DNA of 64,000 nucleotides, taken from NCBI GenBank assembly GCA_025360015.1, contig JANYCZ010000042.1, positions 62,001 through 126,000 of the forward strand, given 5' to 3'. Position 1 is the first letter of the stretch, and the number at the start of each line of letters is the position of its first letter. Below are positions 16,785 to 25,727 of this stretch, in pieces. The position numbers were made by a program, and so were the translations under genes. Below the pieces are notes generated by a model. The model saw nothing but the letters and a program-made list of their open reading frames with translations, did not search any database and was not told the DNA's origin. Origin of the DNA: Verrucomicrobiota bacterium (lineage in GTDB: Bacteria; Verrucomicrobiota; Verrucomicrobiia; Verrucomicrobiales; Verrucomicrobiaceae).

Positions 16785-17030
16785 ATGCCCACCACATCCT
16801 TCCCCTCCGTCTCCCAACTGAAACGCGCTCTCAAGGTCGCAGAACAACTCGAAGCACTGGAGGCTGAACTGGCCTCACTCATGGCTGGCTCTGAAAAGGG
16901 CAGCACCAAGACACCCACAGCCAAGCCGGATGGGCGCAAGAAGAAGCGCACCATGTCACCTGAAGCCCGTGAGAAGATCGCTGCCGCTCAGAGGAAGCGT
17001 TGGGCAAAGCAGAAGAAGGCGGTGGCGTAA
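16785..17030 (+). CDS. small Lys/Arg-rich 'SPEAR'-type protein, putative nucleic-acid binding
   Basis: The product has 81 residues: a predicted helix (VSQLKRALKVAEQLEALEAELASLM), a Lys/Thr/Gly-rich linker, and a basic C-terminal module KKRTMSPEAREKIAAAQRKRW ending in AKQKK. The motif SPEAR-x-KIAAAQ-x-RWA recurs in small proteins of Verrucomicrobiota and other bacteria and looks like a DNA- or RNA-binding tail. This is pattern recognition, not a tested function. The ORF is well formed with ATG at 16785 and no strong Shine-Dalgarno. It stands alone between two intergenic stretches and could be a nucleoid-associated protein or an antitoxin-like peptide. Confidence 0.7.
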   Translation: MPTTSFPSVSQLKRALKVAEQLEALEAELASLMAGSEKGSTKTPTAKPDGRKKKRTMSPEAREKIAAAQRKRWAKQKKAVA

Positions 17031-17333
17031 GACCACTGGAAGGATGCAAATGCCAAGGCCCTGATGGTCTCCATTGGCGCGAGATCGCGTGAAGGCGGGT
17101 TTTCATGATTTACAGTATCCCCGACTCGATTTGAATTTATTTGGGTTTTTCTCCTAGTGCCAGGGGCTGACTAACGTCATCGGATTTTTAGCCACATGAG
17201 GTACCGGAAACACCATTGCGTCGATTACGGCTATAATTTGAGCGGAACAAGCGTGAGAAGATTAGCTGAGCCCTCACATCCGACCAGGTGGACGAGGAGA
17301 GCTCAGCGGTCCTTTGAAGATGGCGTAAAATTT
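17031..17333. other. intergenic stretch, no gene supported
   Basis: About 303 bases lie between the small basic protein and the end of the minus-strand Bro-N-like gene. The region around 17115-17160 is AT-rich (TTTGAATTTATTTGG). I see no gene, strong hairpin or repeat that can be supported. Confidence 0.45.
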
Positions 17334-17858
17334 CTAATTCAGCAGCCAGGTTTTCGCACTTCCACGGCGTGGCACTCCCCATTCGTCAACGTTGCTGTCT
17401 GCCACCTCGAACTGCCGCCAACCTGCATGCAGCTCGCGTAGGATCTTGCGAAAGAACTCGCGCTGGTCCGCATCGAAATCTTCATCCGGTCCGGGCATGT
17501 CAAAGATGAGCGATCCGCCCTCCATATTGAATGTCAGGCCAAAGTCATTCTCGCTGAGGCACAGCATTTTATAAAAACCGGCTTCGTTTATCAGCTGGTG
17601 TTTGCTAGCGCCTCCATCGCCATCTGGCACAAGCGCTGTTCGCCGTTGGTTGGGAAACAGTCTTTGATTCCAGTATGGTGCCTCATTCAGGGAGAGCAGC
17701 CGAAGAACATCTTCACGTAAATACCATGTCTCCTCACCTTCGAGCACGGCACGCAGATGGTGACCGAAGAATGGGACGAGCACGAAGCGTGGGCTGGGTA
17801 TGAACAGTGATGAGGGTTGTTGCGGTGGTGGTGACTTGGAAGTTGTTTTGATTTTCAT
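17334..17858 (-). CDS. Bro-N-like (phage antirepressor-type) domain protein
   Basis: The product has about 174 residues from ATG 17858 (MKIKTTSKS); an upstream in-frame ATG at 17894 would add 12. The middle reads WYLREDVLRLLSL, then HQLINEAGFYKMLCLSE. This is close to the Bro-N pattern of 'W-F-x-x-D-V-x-x-x-L' followed by 'L-I-N-E-x-G-L-Y-x-L'. The C-terminal part is acidic and Trp-containing (GPDEDFDADQREFFRKIL) and unassigned. Bro-N proteins act as phage antirepressors or DNA-binding factors (family knowledge). It lies downstream of the primase-like gene on the same strand, 158 bases away. The match is by eye and moderately weak. Confidence 0.6.
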   Translation of the reverse strand: MKIKTTSKSPPPQQPSSLFIPSPRFVLVPFFGHHLRAVLEGEETWYLREDVLRLLSLNEAPYWNQRLFPNQRRTALVPDGDGGASKHQLINEAGFYKMLCLSENDFGLTFNMEGGSLIFDMPGPDEDFDADQREFFRKILRELHAGWRQFEVADSNVDEWGVPRRGSAKTWLLN

Positions 17859-17969
17859 GATGATGTGGTGCTTGGGATTTGCTTTGGGTTTCACGGGGGT
17901 GGTTGCAGGCTGCCTGTAAGATTGAATGGCTTGGATCTCCGGCCTTTTGGCGCTGGGAGCGTTCGTTGA

Positions 17970-18035
17970 ATTCGTACTTCGTTCGCCTTAGATGCGGGAA
18001 CACTTTCTTTGACTCGTCAGATTCGTACTTCGTTC
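17970..18035. repeat. 15-base direct repeat at the end of the primase-like gene
   Basis: ATTCGTACTTCGTTC occurs at 17970-17984 and again at 18021-18035. The second copy encodes the last residues (NEVRI) of the primase-like protein; the first lies 36 bases past its stop, in the same codon phase. It may be a duplication scar or a recombination site. Confidence 0.55.
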
Positions 18036-20773
18036 TTTAAGAACCAATGCTCTTCAGTTCTTGTTTCCGTTGGCGCTCGCCCAGCCACAGCGAAATCTAA
18101 CACCACCAATTTTTGGAGGGCTTCGTCCAAGTCGAACGCGGATTTGTTGTTGCTAAAAACGTTCTTACAAATGTCGGTGCGACTTAACCCCTTAGGTCCA
18201 GCTCTTCTGAGGGCAGCCAGGATCTTGTCGGCGTCCTTGTCACCAGTTCTGTCACCAAAAATCCACCGAACGGTTTCCTCGGAATATTGCCATATTGCCA
18301 TAGCTGCGGCATGGTGTACAGGTTCGATAAGCTTGGACTGGTCGAGCACGGCATAGATGGCACTGAGGCGCATGACCTGGGCCTCTGCTCTACCTGTGAT
18401 AGCGCCAACCATGCCTGGTTTACCTTCTGACAAGAGCGGGTAAACCTGTCGCCATAGCGCTCGTGCCGGCTCTGACCGCTTCACCTCGCCGCAGAATTTT
18501 GCAGATTCGATGATGCTGAAAAGCTGCATTATGATGGCATTAAAGTTCACCTCATCAATGGCTCCGCCCTCCGGCAAAAGTTTGCTTCTCTTCGTAGCTG
18601 TCCATAGAAAACGGTTCGCGAAGCCATTCGCAGCTTCGACGGCTCGCAACTGTATTAAAAGCTCTTCCTTCGTAATATGGCCAACTATGCTGATGTGAGG
18701 AGCAGTGCTCTTGGCGGGGCTGTTTTTCACCAGGGTGTTCAGATCATTTCCATCCCAGGCCTGGCGTATGACCGGCGACAAGGTATTTCCTTCACGAGCC
18801 ATCACCTTCAGCATATTTGCAAGTTCGCCTTCAACGACGAACAGTCGTTTGTCTTCAATGCCAGGGTCTTTAATGACCTCCTCAATGTCACCAATCCTTG
18901 CCTGCGTCCCCTTAGCGGGCTTCCGTTCGACGATGGCATCGCGGACTGCCCAGATTACACCTTCCCCACTGGACAATCCCGTCGTGACTCTCTCATTTTT
19001 CCAAACCTCATCAACGCGGCTTACAAGACGAGCGATCTGATTCCATGAGGTTCCCTTCCTTCCTTTTGAGGTCTCCCCCACAATGGCAGTAAACAAGTTC
19101 AAGTGATGACGTGCGCCATCTGCAGTGATGAACACATTGCGCCCAATAATACTGCCTACGGCGACAAGCAGATGGATCAGTAGCGCTGCTGGATCGGCCT
19201 CTGTGTGCGGCTCGATCATACGCACAATTTTACCAGCAATGCCATGGAAAGCAGCCGGTGGCAGCGGATTAGGCCAGCCAGTGGTAGCGAAAGACGAATT
19301 TGACGAATTTGACGAAGAGGTAGAAGCTGTAGTTGGTGGTGGTGGTGCTTTTGGTGACGAATTTGACGATGCGGTAGAGTCTGCGTTCGGCGGGGGCGGT
19401 GGTGACGAATTTGACGATGCGGTAGAGTCTGCAGTTTGCGGGGGCGGTGGGGACGAATTTGACGAAGAGGTAGAAGCTGTAGTTGGTGGTGGTGCTTTTG
19501 GTGACGAATTCGAGGGTCCTGATTCTTGAGTTCCCCTCTCTGGAGTAAAAGAAGTTGAGGATCTACCACCGTGAGGATCCGCAACATGTGCGGTCTCCAT
19601 TGGTTTTCTGGCATGAGTGTATTCAGTATTTATCACCGGCAACATTGTGCTGGGTAGTCTGCATGGTGGGTGCTCGCTTGTGGCCCGATCCAAATATAGC
19701 AATCGCTGCTGCCTTCCGGACCCATCAGTAGCACTAAAACCTGGCATTCGCACGGGTTGCGTGGGACGAAAAGTGGCAGGGTCACATTTTAAAGCTGGCA
19801 GGATAACCTCAAGCTCCGCAAGTACATCTGCTGGTGGCATCGCAAAGTGTGCATGCAGCGATTTATTTCCAGAATCTACGATGGCCCTGAGTCGAAGGCC
19901 CACCGCATCTTTCAGCCAACGAAAAACAGCGGCGCTTTTGGTTTTGTTCCTAATGATGTCTTCAGCACTTAGCGGCTCCTTTGTCGCAAGTTTTTCTTCC
20001 ACCGTCTCGTCGATGCGATCAAATTCCACGACCAGAAACTTGCGTTCGATGACATACTCCTTCTTTCGCTCGTATGTGCCCGGTCTGAAAGTCGAAGTGC
20101 ATATGAATGGTCCTGGAGCTTTATTCGAAGAATGGCTCAATCGCTCGCCGACTGTCCTCCAACAACCCGCATGAACTTTTGAGCCTGATTCATACGTATC
20201 ACCTATCCAAACCACGTCATCCAGCTCGTAAAGAACCAGATAGTACCTCCACTCCAATCCAGTAATATCGTCCAGCTTTTCTGGAGATTCTTGCCAAATT
20301 TCTGACAATGGCCATGCGTGATTTTGAAGGATATTGGGCAATGCCTGCGCTGCTTTTCTACTTAGCTCTTCCATTTCACCTGATGAGGGCCTCACAAGCA
20401 TAGCGGGTGCTTTACTTGATGGTGGCAATCGGACCAGATTGGCATTGAATGCCGCCCTCAGGAGATAGTTCGCTTCCTTGATTTGATCTGCACAGTGTTG
20501 ATGATGGCAAAACACGGTCGGCGTCCCGTCGAGGCGGATTCGGCAGTCTTGAAAGCAGTCGGGCGTCGTGTGTTTTGCTTTCCCAGGGCAGTCCAAGAAC
20601 CCTGTGATGTCATCGAACCACTCGATCTTGCCAAGTGCCTCCTCCGCAACCTGCTGAGGGGTCTTGTAAATTGATGGCTCATGATCGCGGAACTGATGGT
20701 GCGATGCGTCTTCCGGAGGGGGGGCGACATCATCGTGTTGTACTTCTTCGGTTTTGATGTAGTGTGAGTTCAT
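18017..20773 (-). CDS. primase/helicase-like protein with C-terminal DUF3987 domain
   Basis: The product has 918 residues. The N-terminal part (about 1-110) has CFQDCRIRLDGTPTVFCHHQHC, a Cys/His cluster that could bind zinc as in phage primases. Residues about 150-390 form an unassigned domain with a FLVVEFDRID-type strand and SGNKSLHAHF, similar to plasmid/phage primase-polymerase regions. A repetitive Ser/Pro/Thr linker (about 415-500) separates this from a DUF3987-type helicase/ATPase-like domain: PAALLIHLLVAVGS, then GETSKGRKGTSW as a Walker-A-like loop, SSGEGVIWAVRD, and LANRFLW-type late motifs (here GFANRFLW). A C-terminal winged-helix-like end follows. It is likely a replication protein of the integrated element. 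The start 20773 gives MNSHYIKTEE. Confidence 0.78.
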   Translation of the reverse strand: MNSHYIKTEEVQHDDVAPPPEDASHHQFRDHEPSIYKTPQQVAEEALGKIEWFDDITGFLDCPGKAKHTTPDCFQDCRIRLDGTPTVFCHHQHCADQIKEANYLLRAAFNANLVRLPPSSKAPAMLVRPSSGEMEELSRKAAQALPNILQNHAWPLSEIWQESPEKLDDITGLEWRYYLVLYELDDVVWIGDTYESGSKVHAGCWRTVGERLSHSSNKAPGPFICTSTFRPGTYERKKEYVIERKFLVVEFDRIDETVEEKLATKEPLSAEDIIRNKTKSAAVFRWLKDAVGLRLRAIVDSGNKSLHAHFAMPPADVLAELEVILPALKCDPATFRPTQPVRMPGFSATDGSGRQQRLLYLDRATSEHPPCRLPSTMLPVINTEYTHARKPMETAHVADPHGGRSSTSFTPERGTQESGPSNSSPKAPPPTTASTSSSNSSPPPPQTADSTASSNSSPPPPPNADSTASSNSSPKAPPPPTTASTSSSNSSNSSFATTGWPNPLPPAAFHGIAGKIVRMIEPHTEADPAALLIHLLVAVGSIIGRNVFITADGARHHLNLFTAIVGETSKGRKGTSWNQIARLVSRVDEVWKNERVTTGLSSGEGVIWAVRDAIVERKPAKGTQARIGDIEEVIKDPGIEDKRLFVVEGELANMLKVMAREGNTLSPVIRQAWDGNDLNTLVKNSPAKSTAPHISIVGHITKEELLIQLRAVEAANGFANRFLWTATKRSKLLPEGGAIDEVNFNAIIMQLFSIIESAKFCGEVKRSEPARALWRQVYPLLSEGKPGMVGAITGRAEAQVMRLSAIYAVLDQSKLIEPVHHAAAMAIWQYSEETVRWIFGDRTGDKDADKILAALRRAGPKGLSRTDICKNVFSNNKSAFDLDEALQKLVVLDFAVAGRAPTETRTEEHWFLKNEVRI
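19290..19510. repeat. degenerate tandem repeat inside the primase-like gene
   Basis: Two near-identical blocks of about 55-60 bases (about 19302-19364 and 19452-19508) flank two copies of a 31-33 base unit (GACGAATTTGACGATGCGG-type). On the coding strand they specify Ser/Asn/Pro/Thr-rich linker repeats (SSNSSPPPP-type); on the other strand they give an acidic Gly-rich open frame. They probably expand and contract by slippage. Confidence 0.75.
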
Positions 20774-20846
20774 AAAGTTGATGGCAGCAGGTGTGCTTTA
20801 GCTTGAATGCATGCGCCTCACCGGCGTTGGAGCTAACAGTCGGGAT

Positions 20847-21140
20847 TCAGCAATTGGGTTGCTTTGGGTTTTTCCCACTCGGAGTCACGGTCACATCTCG
20901 ATCTGAATTGTCTGATCGCGTGGACTCAGCCGCGACAAGGGCGGTCAGCTGCTCAACAGGAATTAGGAGGTGTCGTAATTGCCGCAGCGGCCTGAGGAAG
21001 CCGCGAGAAATGAGACGACGGACGGTGGAGGTCGAAACGCCTAGAAGGCTTGCGGCTTCACCAATTTTCAGAGTCAGTCGCGAGGCCACCTGCTTTTCGG
21101 CGGGATTTTTCTTTCTTGTCATACATTTACAGTCTGTCAT
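20847..21140 (-). CDS. excisionase-like helix-turn-helix protein
   Basis: The product has 97 residues from ATG 21140, or 91 from ATG 21122; both start codons lie inside copies of a repeated GTCATACA sequence. LTLKIGEAASLLGVSTSTVRRLISRGFLRPLRQLRHLLIP is a MerR/excisionase-type (HTH_17) domain at about residues 22-65. The C-terminal part is polar and rich in Ser/Asp/Asn. Excisionases of this kind control integrase directionality (family knowledge). The tyrosine recombinase gene lies 700 bases away on the same strand, beyond the divergently oriented 21251 gene, consistent with an excisionase or repressor role. It is probably autoregulated by the repeats over its start. Confidence 0.75.
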   Translation of the reverse strand: MTDCKCMTRKKNPAEKQVASRLTLKIGEAASLLGVSTSTVRRLISRGFLRPLRQLRHLLIPVEQLTALVAAESTRSDNSDRDVTVTPSGKNPKQPNC

Positions 21141-21257
21141 ACATTACTTGAAGTGTATGACCATTCCAGTGCGCTGCAATTGGTTTTTTGCGTGATTTAC
21201 TTTTTGTCATACGAACTTGACATCTATCATACAAGTGAAATGTTGTTCGTATGACAA
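21116..21257. promoter_or_regulatory. array of TGTCATAC-type sites between divergent genes
   Basis: Copies of TGTCATAC or its complement GTATGAC(A) lie at 21117-21124, 21135-21142, 21155-21161, 21205-21212 and 21249-21256, with a one-mismatch copy TATCATAC at 21225-21232. The longest pair, TTGTCATACGAAC (21204-21216) and its exact complement (21245-21257), forms a 13-bp inverted repeat 28 bases apart. The sites cover both possible starts of the HTH gene and the start of the 21251 gene. They are probable operators for a divergent promoter. Confidence 0.65.
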
Positions 21258-21814
21258 GCACCACTCCTTCGGTCCGAAAGGTGAAATCCGTTAATTTCAC
21301 AGACACATCACTTTTTGAATTCGCGACCAAACGCGCTGATGCGCAATACGGGGGTAATTTCTCCAGCTACATCCTAGCCTTGGTCGAGCGCGACAGATCC
21401 CTACCGGAGGCCCAGCGGGTATCGTCCATCTTTGAAGACAGCCTCCATTCGCTCATCATCACGAGATTTGCGGGGCAAGCCACGGCGTCTGACACGGGCT
21501 ATGACTACGCATTGCCTAAGTTGGGCGTTGTGGTGCAGGCAAAGACTCGATTCCCCAAAGAAAGAAAGCTGGAATACGCAATGCTCGGCTCGCTGCAAAA
21601 TGCGGCCACCTGCAATCCTGATAAGGAGGTCATTCTCGTCTATCCTGACGACTTGGCACCGCAGGAGAAGGAACGATTCAGTGAGATCACTGCACTGGGC
21701 CTTCCCGCTCTAAAGGTGCTTGGGACTTCCGAATTCAAGGCTTTTCTTGAAATGAAAGCCTCCAGTGCAGACGAAGTCCAATCGCAGAACAGTCCTGCAC
21801 CGGCAATAGCCTAA
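21251..21814 (+). CDS. hypothetical protein with ribbon-helix-helix-like N terminus
   Basis: The product has 187 residues. The N-terminal 45 residues (VKSVNFTDTSLFEFATKRADAQYGGNFSSYILALVERDR) resemble a ribbon-helix-helix DNA-binding unit: a strand, a helix, then a second helix with S-x-Y-I. The remainder (about 60-165) has alternating strands and helices, including LGVVVQAKTRFPKERKL and KEVILVYPDDLAPQEKERF. The VVVQAK segment recalls a PD-(D/E)XK-like core, but I cannot identify an unambiguous acidic triad. It is transcribed divergently from the excisionase-like gene, and its ATG overlaps a GTATGACA operator copy. It converges on the integrase gene 26 bases away. Function not recognised. Confidence 0.65.
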   Translation: MTSTTPSVRKVKSVNFTDTSLFEFATKRADAQYGGNFSSYILALVERDRSLPEAQRVSSIFEDSLHSLIITRFAGQATASDTGYDYALPKLGVVVQAKTRFPKERKLEYAMLGSLQNAATCNPDKEVILVYPDDLAPQEKERFSEITALGLPALKVLGTSEFKAFLEMKASSADEVQSQNSPAPAIA

Positions 21815-21840
21815 AAGGTGCGCCGTACACGTCACGTCAC

Positions 21841-22935
21841 CTACTTGCCAGCCTCTGCTGTCATCTTCTCCGCCATCTTGTTGGAATGCGCTGCAAACAG
21901 GTGGCTGTAGGTGTCGAAGATCAACTTGCCACCATCCTGGTGTCCTTGCCATTCTGCGATGGTCTTAGCATCCACCCCTCTTTGAATCGCCCGCGTTACA
22001 AACATCCTGCGTAAAGCCCGCTGGCTGTAGGCCGGCAGTCCGAGCCGTGTGCATGCTGCCGCCAGAGCCTTCTTGGCATCTTTGATCCCAAAAACCGCCT
22101 GATCCTGCTTCCCTTCACACTCTGACTTCAGCCGTTCAAGCAACGGGCGCAGCTGCGGGTAAAGAGGAAAGAAAAACCGGGATCTGGTCTTGTGACGGAA
22201 AGAAGTCACACCCTCCCCCTTCCAATCAATATCCCGCCAGAGCAGCGCACCTGCTTCGGCCTGTCCTTGCCCTGCCAGCCCAAGGTACTGCACAAAGTCG
22301 GCACTCTTCTTGGCTTCTGCGTTGAACTGCTGGTTTCGAATGTCCACCACGATTCGTTCAAACTCCTCAAAGGTCGGAGTGAGCCTGATAGGCCGCTCCT
22401 TCTTCTTGCGCTTGATGGTGTCCGCACGCGCCGGGTTCTCGATGATCACCTTGTCCGCCACCGCGAGGTCAAAAATGGCCCGCAGGCATTCCAGATACAA
22501 ATGCTGAGAGGCCCAACCAAAGGTGTAGCTCGACAGCCATGCGGCCACCTCGGAGGGTTTCACTTTGGCAGCAGCCACCTCAGCCCCACCCGGCCAGTCA
22601 TCTTTGATTTTCTGCACGATGTCCTGTTTTCTACGGACGGTCTTGGCCGCCTGATTGCTGCAGGTAGTCAGATAGCGATCACAGAGGGATGACAATGTCA
22701 CCCGCCCAGCACCAGGTGCGGTGCGACCCACATCGCGCTTGAACTCAGCCAGCTTGCGCTTGGCATGGACTTTGTCGGAGGTTTCCAGGCTGCGACGAAT
22801 CAGCTTGCCGGAATGCCGCATCACAGCATAATAAATGCCGTTCGATGAATACCGATAAAGGCACTCACCTACTTTCTCAAACGACCCCTTCTGTGCGTGG
22901 GCGGCTCCCATATGCCCGCACGTTGCAGTATACAA
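21841..22935 (-). CDS. tyrosine recombinase/integrase with atypical catalytic residues
   Basis: The product has 364 residues: an N-terminal SAM-like core-binding domain (about 80-165) and a C-terminal catalytic domain (about 190-360). Recognisable parts are ALLWRDIDW (box I end), FRHKTRSRF, QRALRRMFVTRAIQRGVD (box II), EWQGHQDGG (His332) and DTYSHL with the nucleophile Tyr343. By my alignment the first Arg of the R-H-R-Y set is missing in GLAGQGQAEAG, and the box II His is Arg306; Arg309 and Tyr343 are kept. I associate this variant with a group of integrases in Verrucomicrobiota, so it may be active. The gene starts 68 bases from the 5' end of tRNA-Ala, pointing away from it, which suggests that the region to its left is an integrated element. 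Confidence 0.82.
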   Translation of the reverse strand: MYTATCGHMGAAHAQKGSFEKVGECLYRYSSNGIYYAVMRHSGKLIRRSLETSDKVHAKRKLAEFKRDVGRTAPGAGRVTLSSLCDRYLTTCSNQAAKTVRRKQDIVQKIKDDWPGGAEVAAAKVKPSEVAAWLSSYTFGWASQHLYLECLRAIFDLAVADKVIIENPARADTIKRKKKERPIRLTPTFEEFERIVVDIRNQQFNAEAKKSADFVQYLGLAGQGQAEAGALLWRDIDWKGEGVTSFRHKTRSRFFFPLYPQLRPLLERLKSECEGKQDQAVFGIKDAKKALAAACTRLGLPAYSQRALRRMFVTRAIQRGVDAKTIAEWQGHQDGGKLIFDTYSHLFAAHSNKMAEKMTAEAGK

Positions 22936-23002
22936 GGGCGGTATCCAAGGGAAATTTGGCGAGTTCTAAAAATCGCCATAATTCACTGATCCATAACACG
23001 TT

Positions 23003-23078
23003 GGGGCTATAGCTCAGTTGGTAGAGCGTCTCGTTCGCAATGAGAAGGTCAGGGGTTCGAATCCCCTTAGCTCCACCA
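23003..23078 (+). tRNA. tRNA-Ala (anticodon CGC)
   Basis: A complete cloverleaf is present. The acceptor stem pairs 23003-23009 with 23068-23074 and contains the G3-U70 pair diagnostic for alanine. The D arm is AGCTCAGTTGGTAGAGC, the anticodon loop TTCGCAA gives anticodon CGC, and the T arm is AGGGGTTCGAATCCCCT. CCA is encoded (23076-23078). It lies beside the integrase gene, making it the likely chromosomal landmark of the element. Confidence 0.95.
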
Positions 23079-23084
23079 CCCACC

Positions 23085-23261
23085 TCACTTCTTCTTCGCA
23101 GGCTTGGCCTTCGGGCTGCTCTCGTTGAACTGATCCTGCTCCACCTGTCTGGCGACGGCACGTTCGACGTAGTTGGCAAAGCTGCGGCCATCCAGCGCCG
23201 CGTACTTCTTCGCGAGCTTGGCAATCTTCGGGTCAATCGTGATGCTGGTATTGATTTTCAT
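23085..23261 (-). CDS. ribbon-helix-helix (CopG/ParD-like) small protein
   Basis: The product has 58 residues from ATG 23261: MKINTSITIDPKIAKLAKKY, then ALDGRSFANYVERAVARQV, then a Lys-rich tail ending KPAKKK. Strand-helix-helix with hydrophobic spacing (S-F-A-N-Y-V-E-R-A-V) is typical of RHH DNA-binding proteins, including antitoxins. No toxin gene accompanies it: one side is tRNA-Ala (stop codon 6 bases from the CCA end), the other is tRNA-Ser. The longer in-frame start at 23321 adds residues without RHH character and was not used. It may be an orphan antitoxin or a small regulator. Confidence 0.65.
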   Translation of the reverse strand: MKINTSITIDPKIAKLAKKYAALDGRSFANYVERAVARQVEQDQFNESSPKAKPAKKK

Positions 23262-23462
23262 ATGGTGGCAGAGTGTGGTATCTTGACGCACGATGCAACA
23301 GGCAATTGCGCCGCTGTTCATATGTGCAGCACCCCGTCATTTGATTTGGACCGCCTCAAAGGAACCCTCTTCGAACAACCGAAGCCGGGGAGTAAACGGC
23401 CAATCGCCCTCCACTCTTCAAACCACAAAGAGCACCCTTCATCTCCCACGGTCGGGGAAGAA

Positions 23463-23553
23463 TGGCGGTGAGGGAGGGATTCGAACCCTCGGTAGCTGTT
23501 AAGGCTACGCATCTTTAGCAAAGATGTGCTTTCGACCACTCAGCCACCTCACC
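23463..23553 (-). tRNA. tRNA-Ser (anticodon GCT)
   Basis: Reading the minus strand, the acceptor GGTGAGG pairs with CCTCACC and is followed by discriminator G and an encoded CCA. The D arm is GGCTGAGTGGTCGAAAGC, the anticodon loop TTGCTAA gives GCT, a long variable arm follows (GTAGCCTTAACAGCTAC), and the T arm is GAGGGTTCGAATCCCTC. The long variable arm and G discriminator are typical of serine tRNAs. Confidence 0.95.
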
Positions 23554-23650
23554 ATCATTGAATTTGTTCCGCAGGTGGTCAGCCAGCGGAGTGCTTATTT
23601 AGCGTGCGGCCCGGCGGATCGTCAAACGAAATGTCACGCCTCTGTTCATC

Positions 23651-24322
23651 TCAGGCGATTAAATCCGGGCGATTCGCCCGCGTACGCTCCAACGCCTGCT
23701 GCTCCCGCCAGGCGGCGATCTTCGCGTGATTCCCGCTCAGCAGCATGTCCGGCACCTTCAGTCCGCGATATTCCGCCGGCTTGGTGTACTGCGGGGCCTC
23801 CAGCAGGCCGCTGGCACCAAAGCTCTCTTCCACGGCGCTCATTTCATCTCCCAGCACCCCGGGCAGCAGGCGCACGATGGCATCCATCACCACCACGGCG
23901 GCGATGGCTCCATTGGTCAGCACGTAGTCGCCCAGACTGATTTCCTCATCCACCCAGTGCTCAATGATGCGGTGGTCGATGCCTTCGTAATGACCCGAGA
24001 GGAAGATCAAATGCGGCTCAGCAGACAGCCGCCGCGCCGTGGCCTGATCGAACCGTTTCCCCGCAGGTGACATGTAAATGATGCGCGCCTCCGGCGTGTC
24101 CAGGCGGTCCAGTGTTTCAAACACCGGCTCCGGACGGATCACCATCCCCTGCCCGCCGCCATAGGGTGTGTCATCCACATGGCGGTGCTTGCCCATCCCC
24201 TGCTCACGCAGATCATGCACCCGCAGATCCAAAATCTTCTTCTCCTGCGCACGTCCCATCATGCTCAGGCCCATCGGCACCGAGACCAGTTCGGGAAACA
24301 GCGTCACTACATCAATTCGCAT
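23651..24322 (-). CDS. trmD: tRNA (guanine37-N1)-methyltransferase
   Basis: The product has 223 residues, the usual TrmD length. It transfers a methyl group from S-adenosylmethionine to G37 of tRNAs, preventing frameshifting. The SPOUT knot region is clear: [11 protein letters not shown] start, [35 protein letters not shown], then [13 protein letters not shown] and [13 protein letters not shown]. The usual 'LTGGE' is LTNGA here, a modest deviation near the methyl-donor loop. It lies alone on the minus strand between tRNA-Ser and the divergent sucC; rimM, rpsP and rplS, often its partners, are not in view. Confidence 0.95.
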   Translation of the reverse strand: MRIDVVTLFPELVSVPMGLSMMGRAQEKKILDLRVHDLREQGMGKHRHVDDTPYGGGQGMVIRPEPVFETLDRLDTPEARIIYMSPAGKRFDQATARRLSAEPHLIFLSGHYEGIDHRIIEHWVDEEISLGDYVLTNGAIAAVVVMDAIVRLLPGVLGDEMSAVEESFGASGLLEAPQYTKPAEYRGLKVPDMLLSGNHAKIAAWREQQALERTRANRPDLIA

Positions 24323-24391
24323 CTGAGCGTTATGCCGCAGCCTTTCCAGCGGGGCAAGCGCGGCATTCTCACCTTCCGCCGGGAATGCGCC

Positions 24392-24419
24392 TTGACGCTT
24401 GGGGCCTCACTTCTACTAT
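24392..24419 (+). promoter_or_regulatory. sigma-70-like promoter for sucC
   Basis: TTGACG (24392-24397) and TACTAT (24414-24419) are separated by 16 bases and stand 24 bases before the sucC ATG, in the 120-base gap between divergent trmD and sucC. No other good pair is seen there. Predicted by eye only. Confidence 0.5.
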
Positions 24420-24442
24420 CGGGCTCCCCCCATTTCTCTTCC

Positions 24443-25627
<1,185 letters not shown>

Positions 25628-25650
25628 TCCCGCCGCCACCTACCGGTTTC

Positions 25651-25716
25651 AGGGGATCAGCCGATCCCCTAAACAAGTTTGAAAACCCGATTTACGGCAC
25701 CGTAAATCGGGTTTTC
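25651..25716. terminator. two hairpins after sucC
   Basis: First stem 25651-25658 / 25663-25670 (8 bp, AGCC loop). Second stem 25681-25696 / 25701-25716, a perfect 16-bp palindrome with GCAC loop, A-rich on one side and T-rich on the other, suited to termination in either direction. Together they separate sucC from the pentapeptide gene. Confidence 0.75.
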
Positions 25717-25727
25717 ATTTGCCCACC

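Noticed and set aside
19125-19529. Acidic, repetitive plus-strand frame (DEFDE/GGGG repeats).
   Set aside because: It is the complement of the Ser/Pro linker of the primase-like gene; its repeats follow from the DNA repeats and no start signal is evident.
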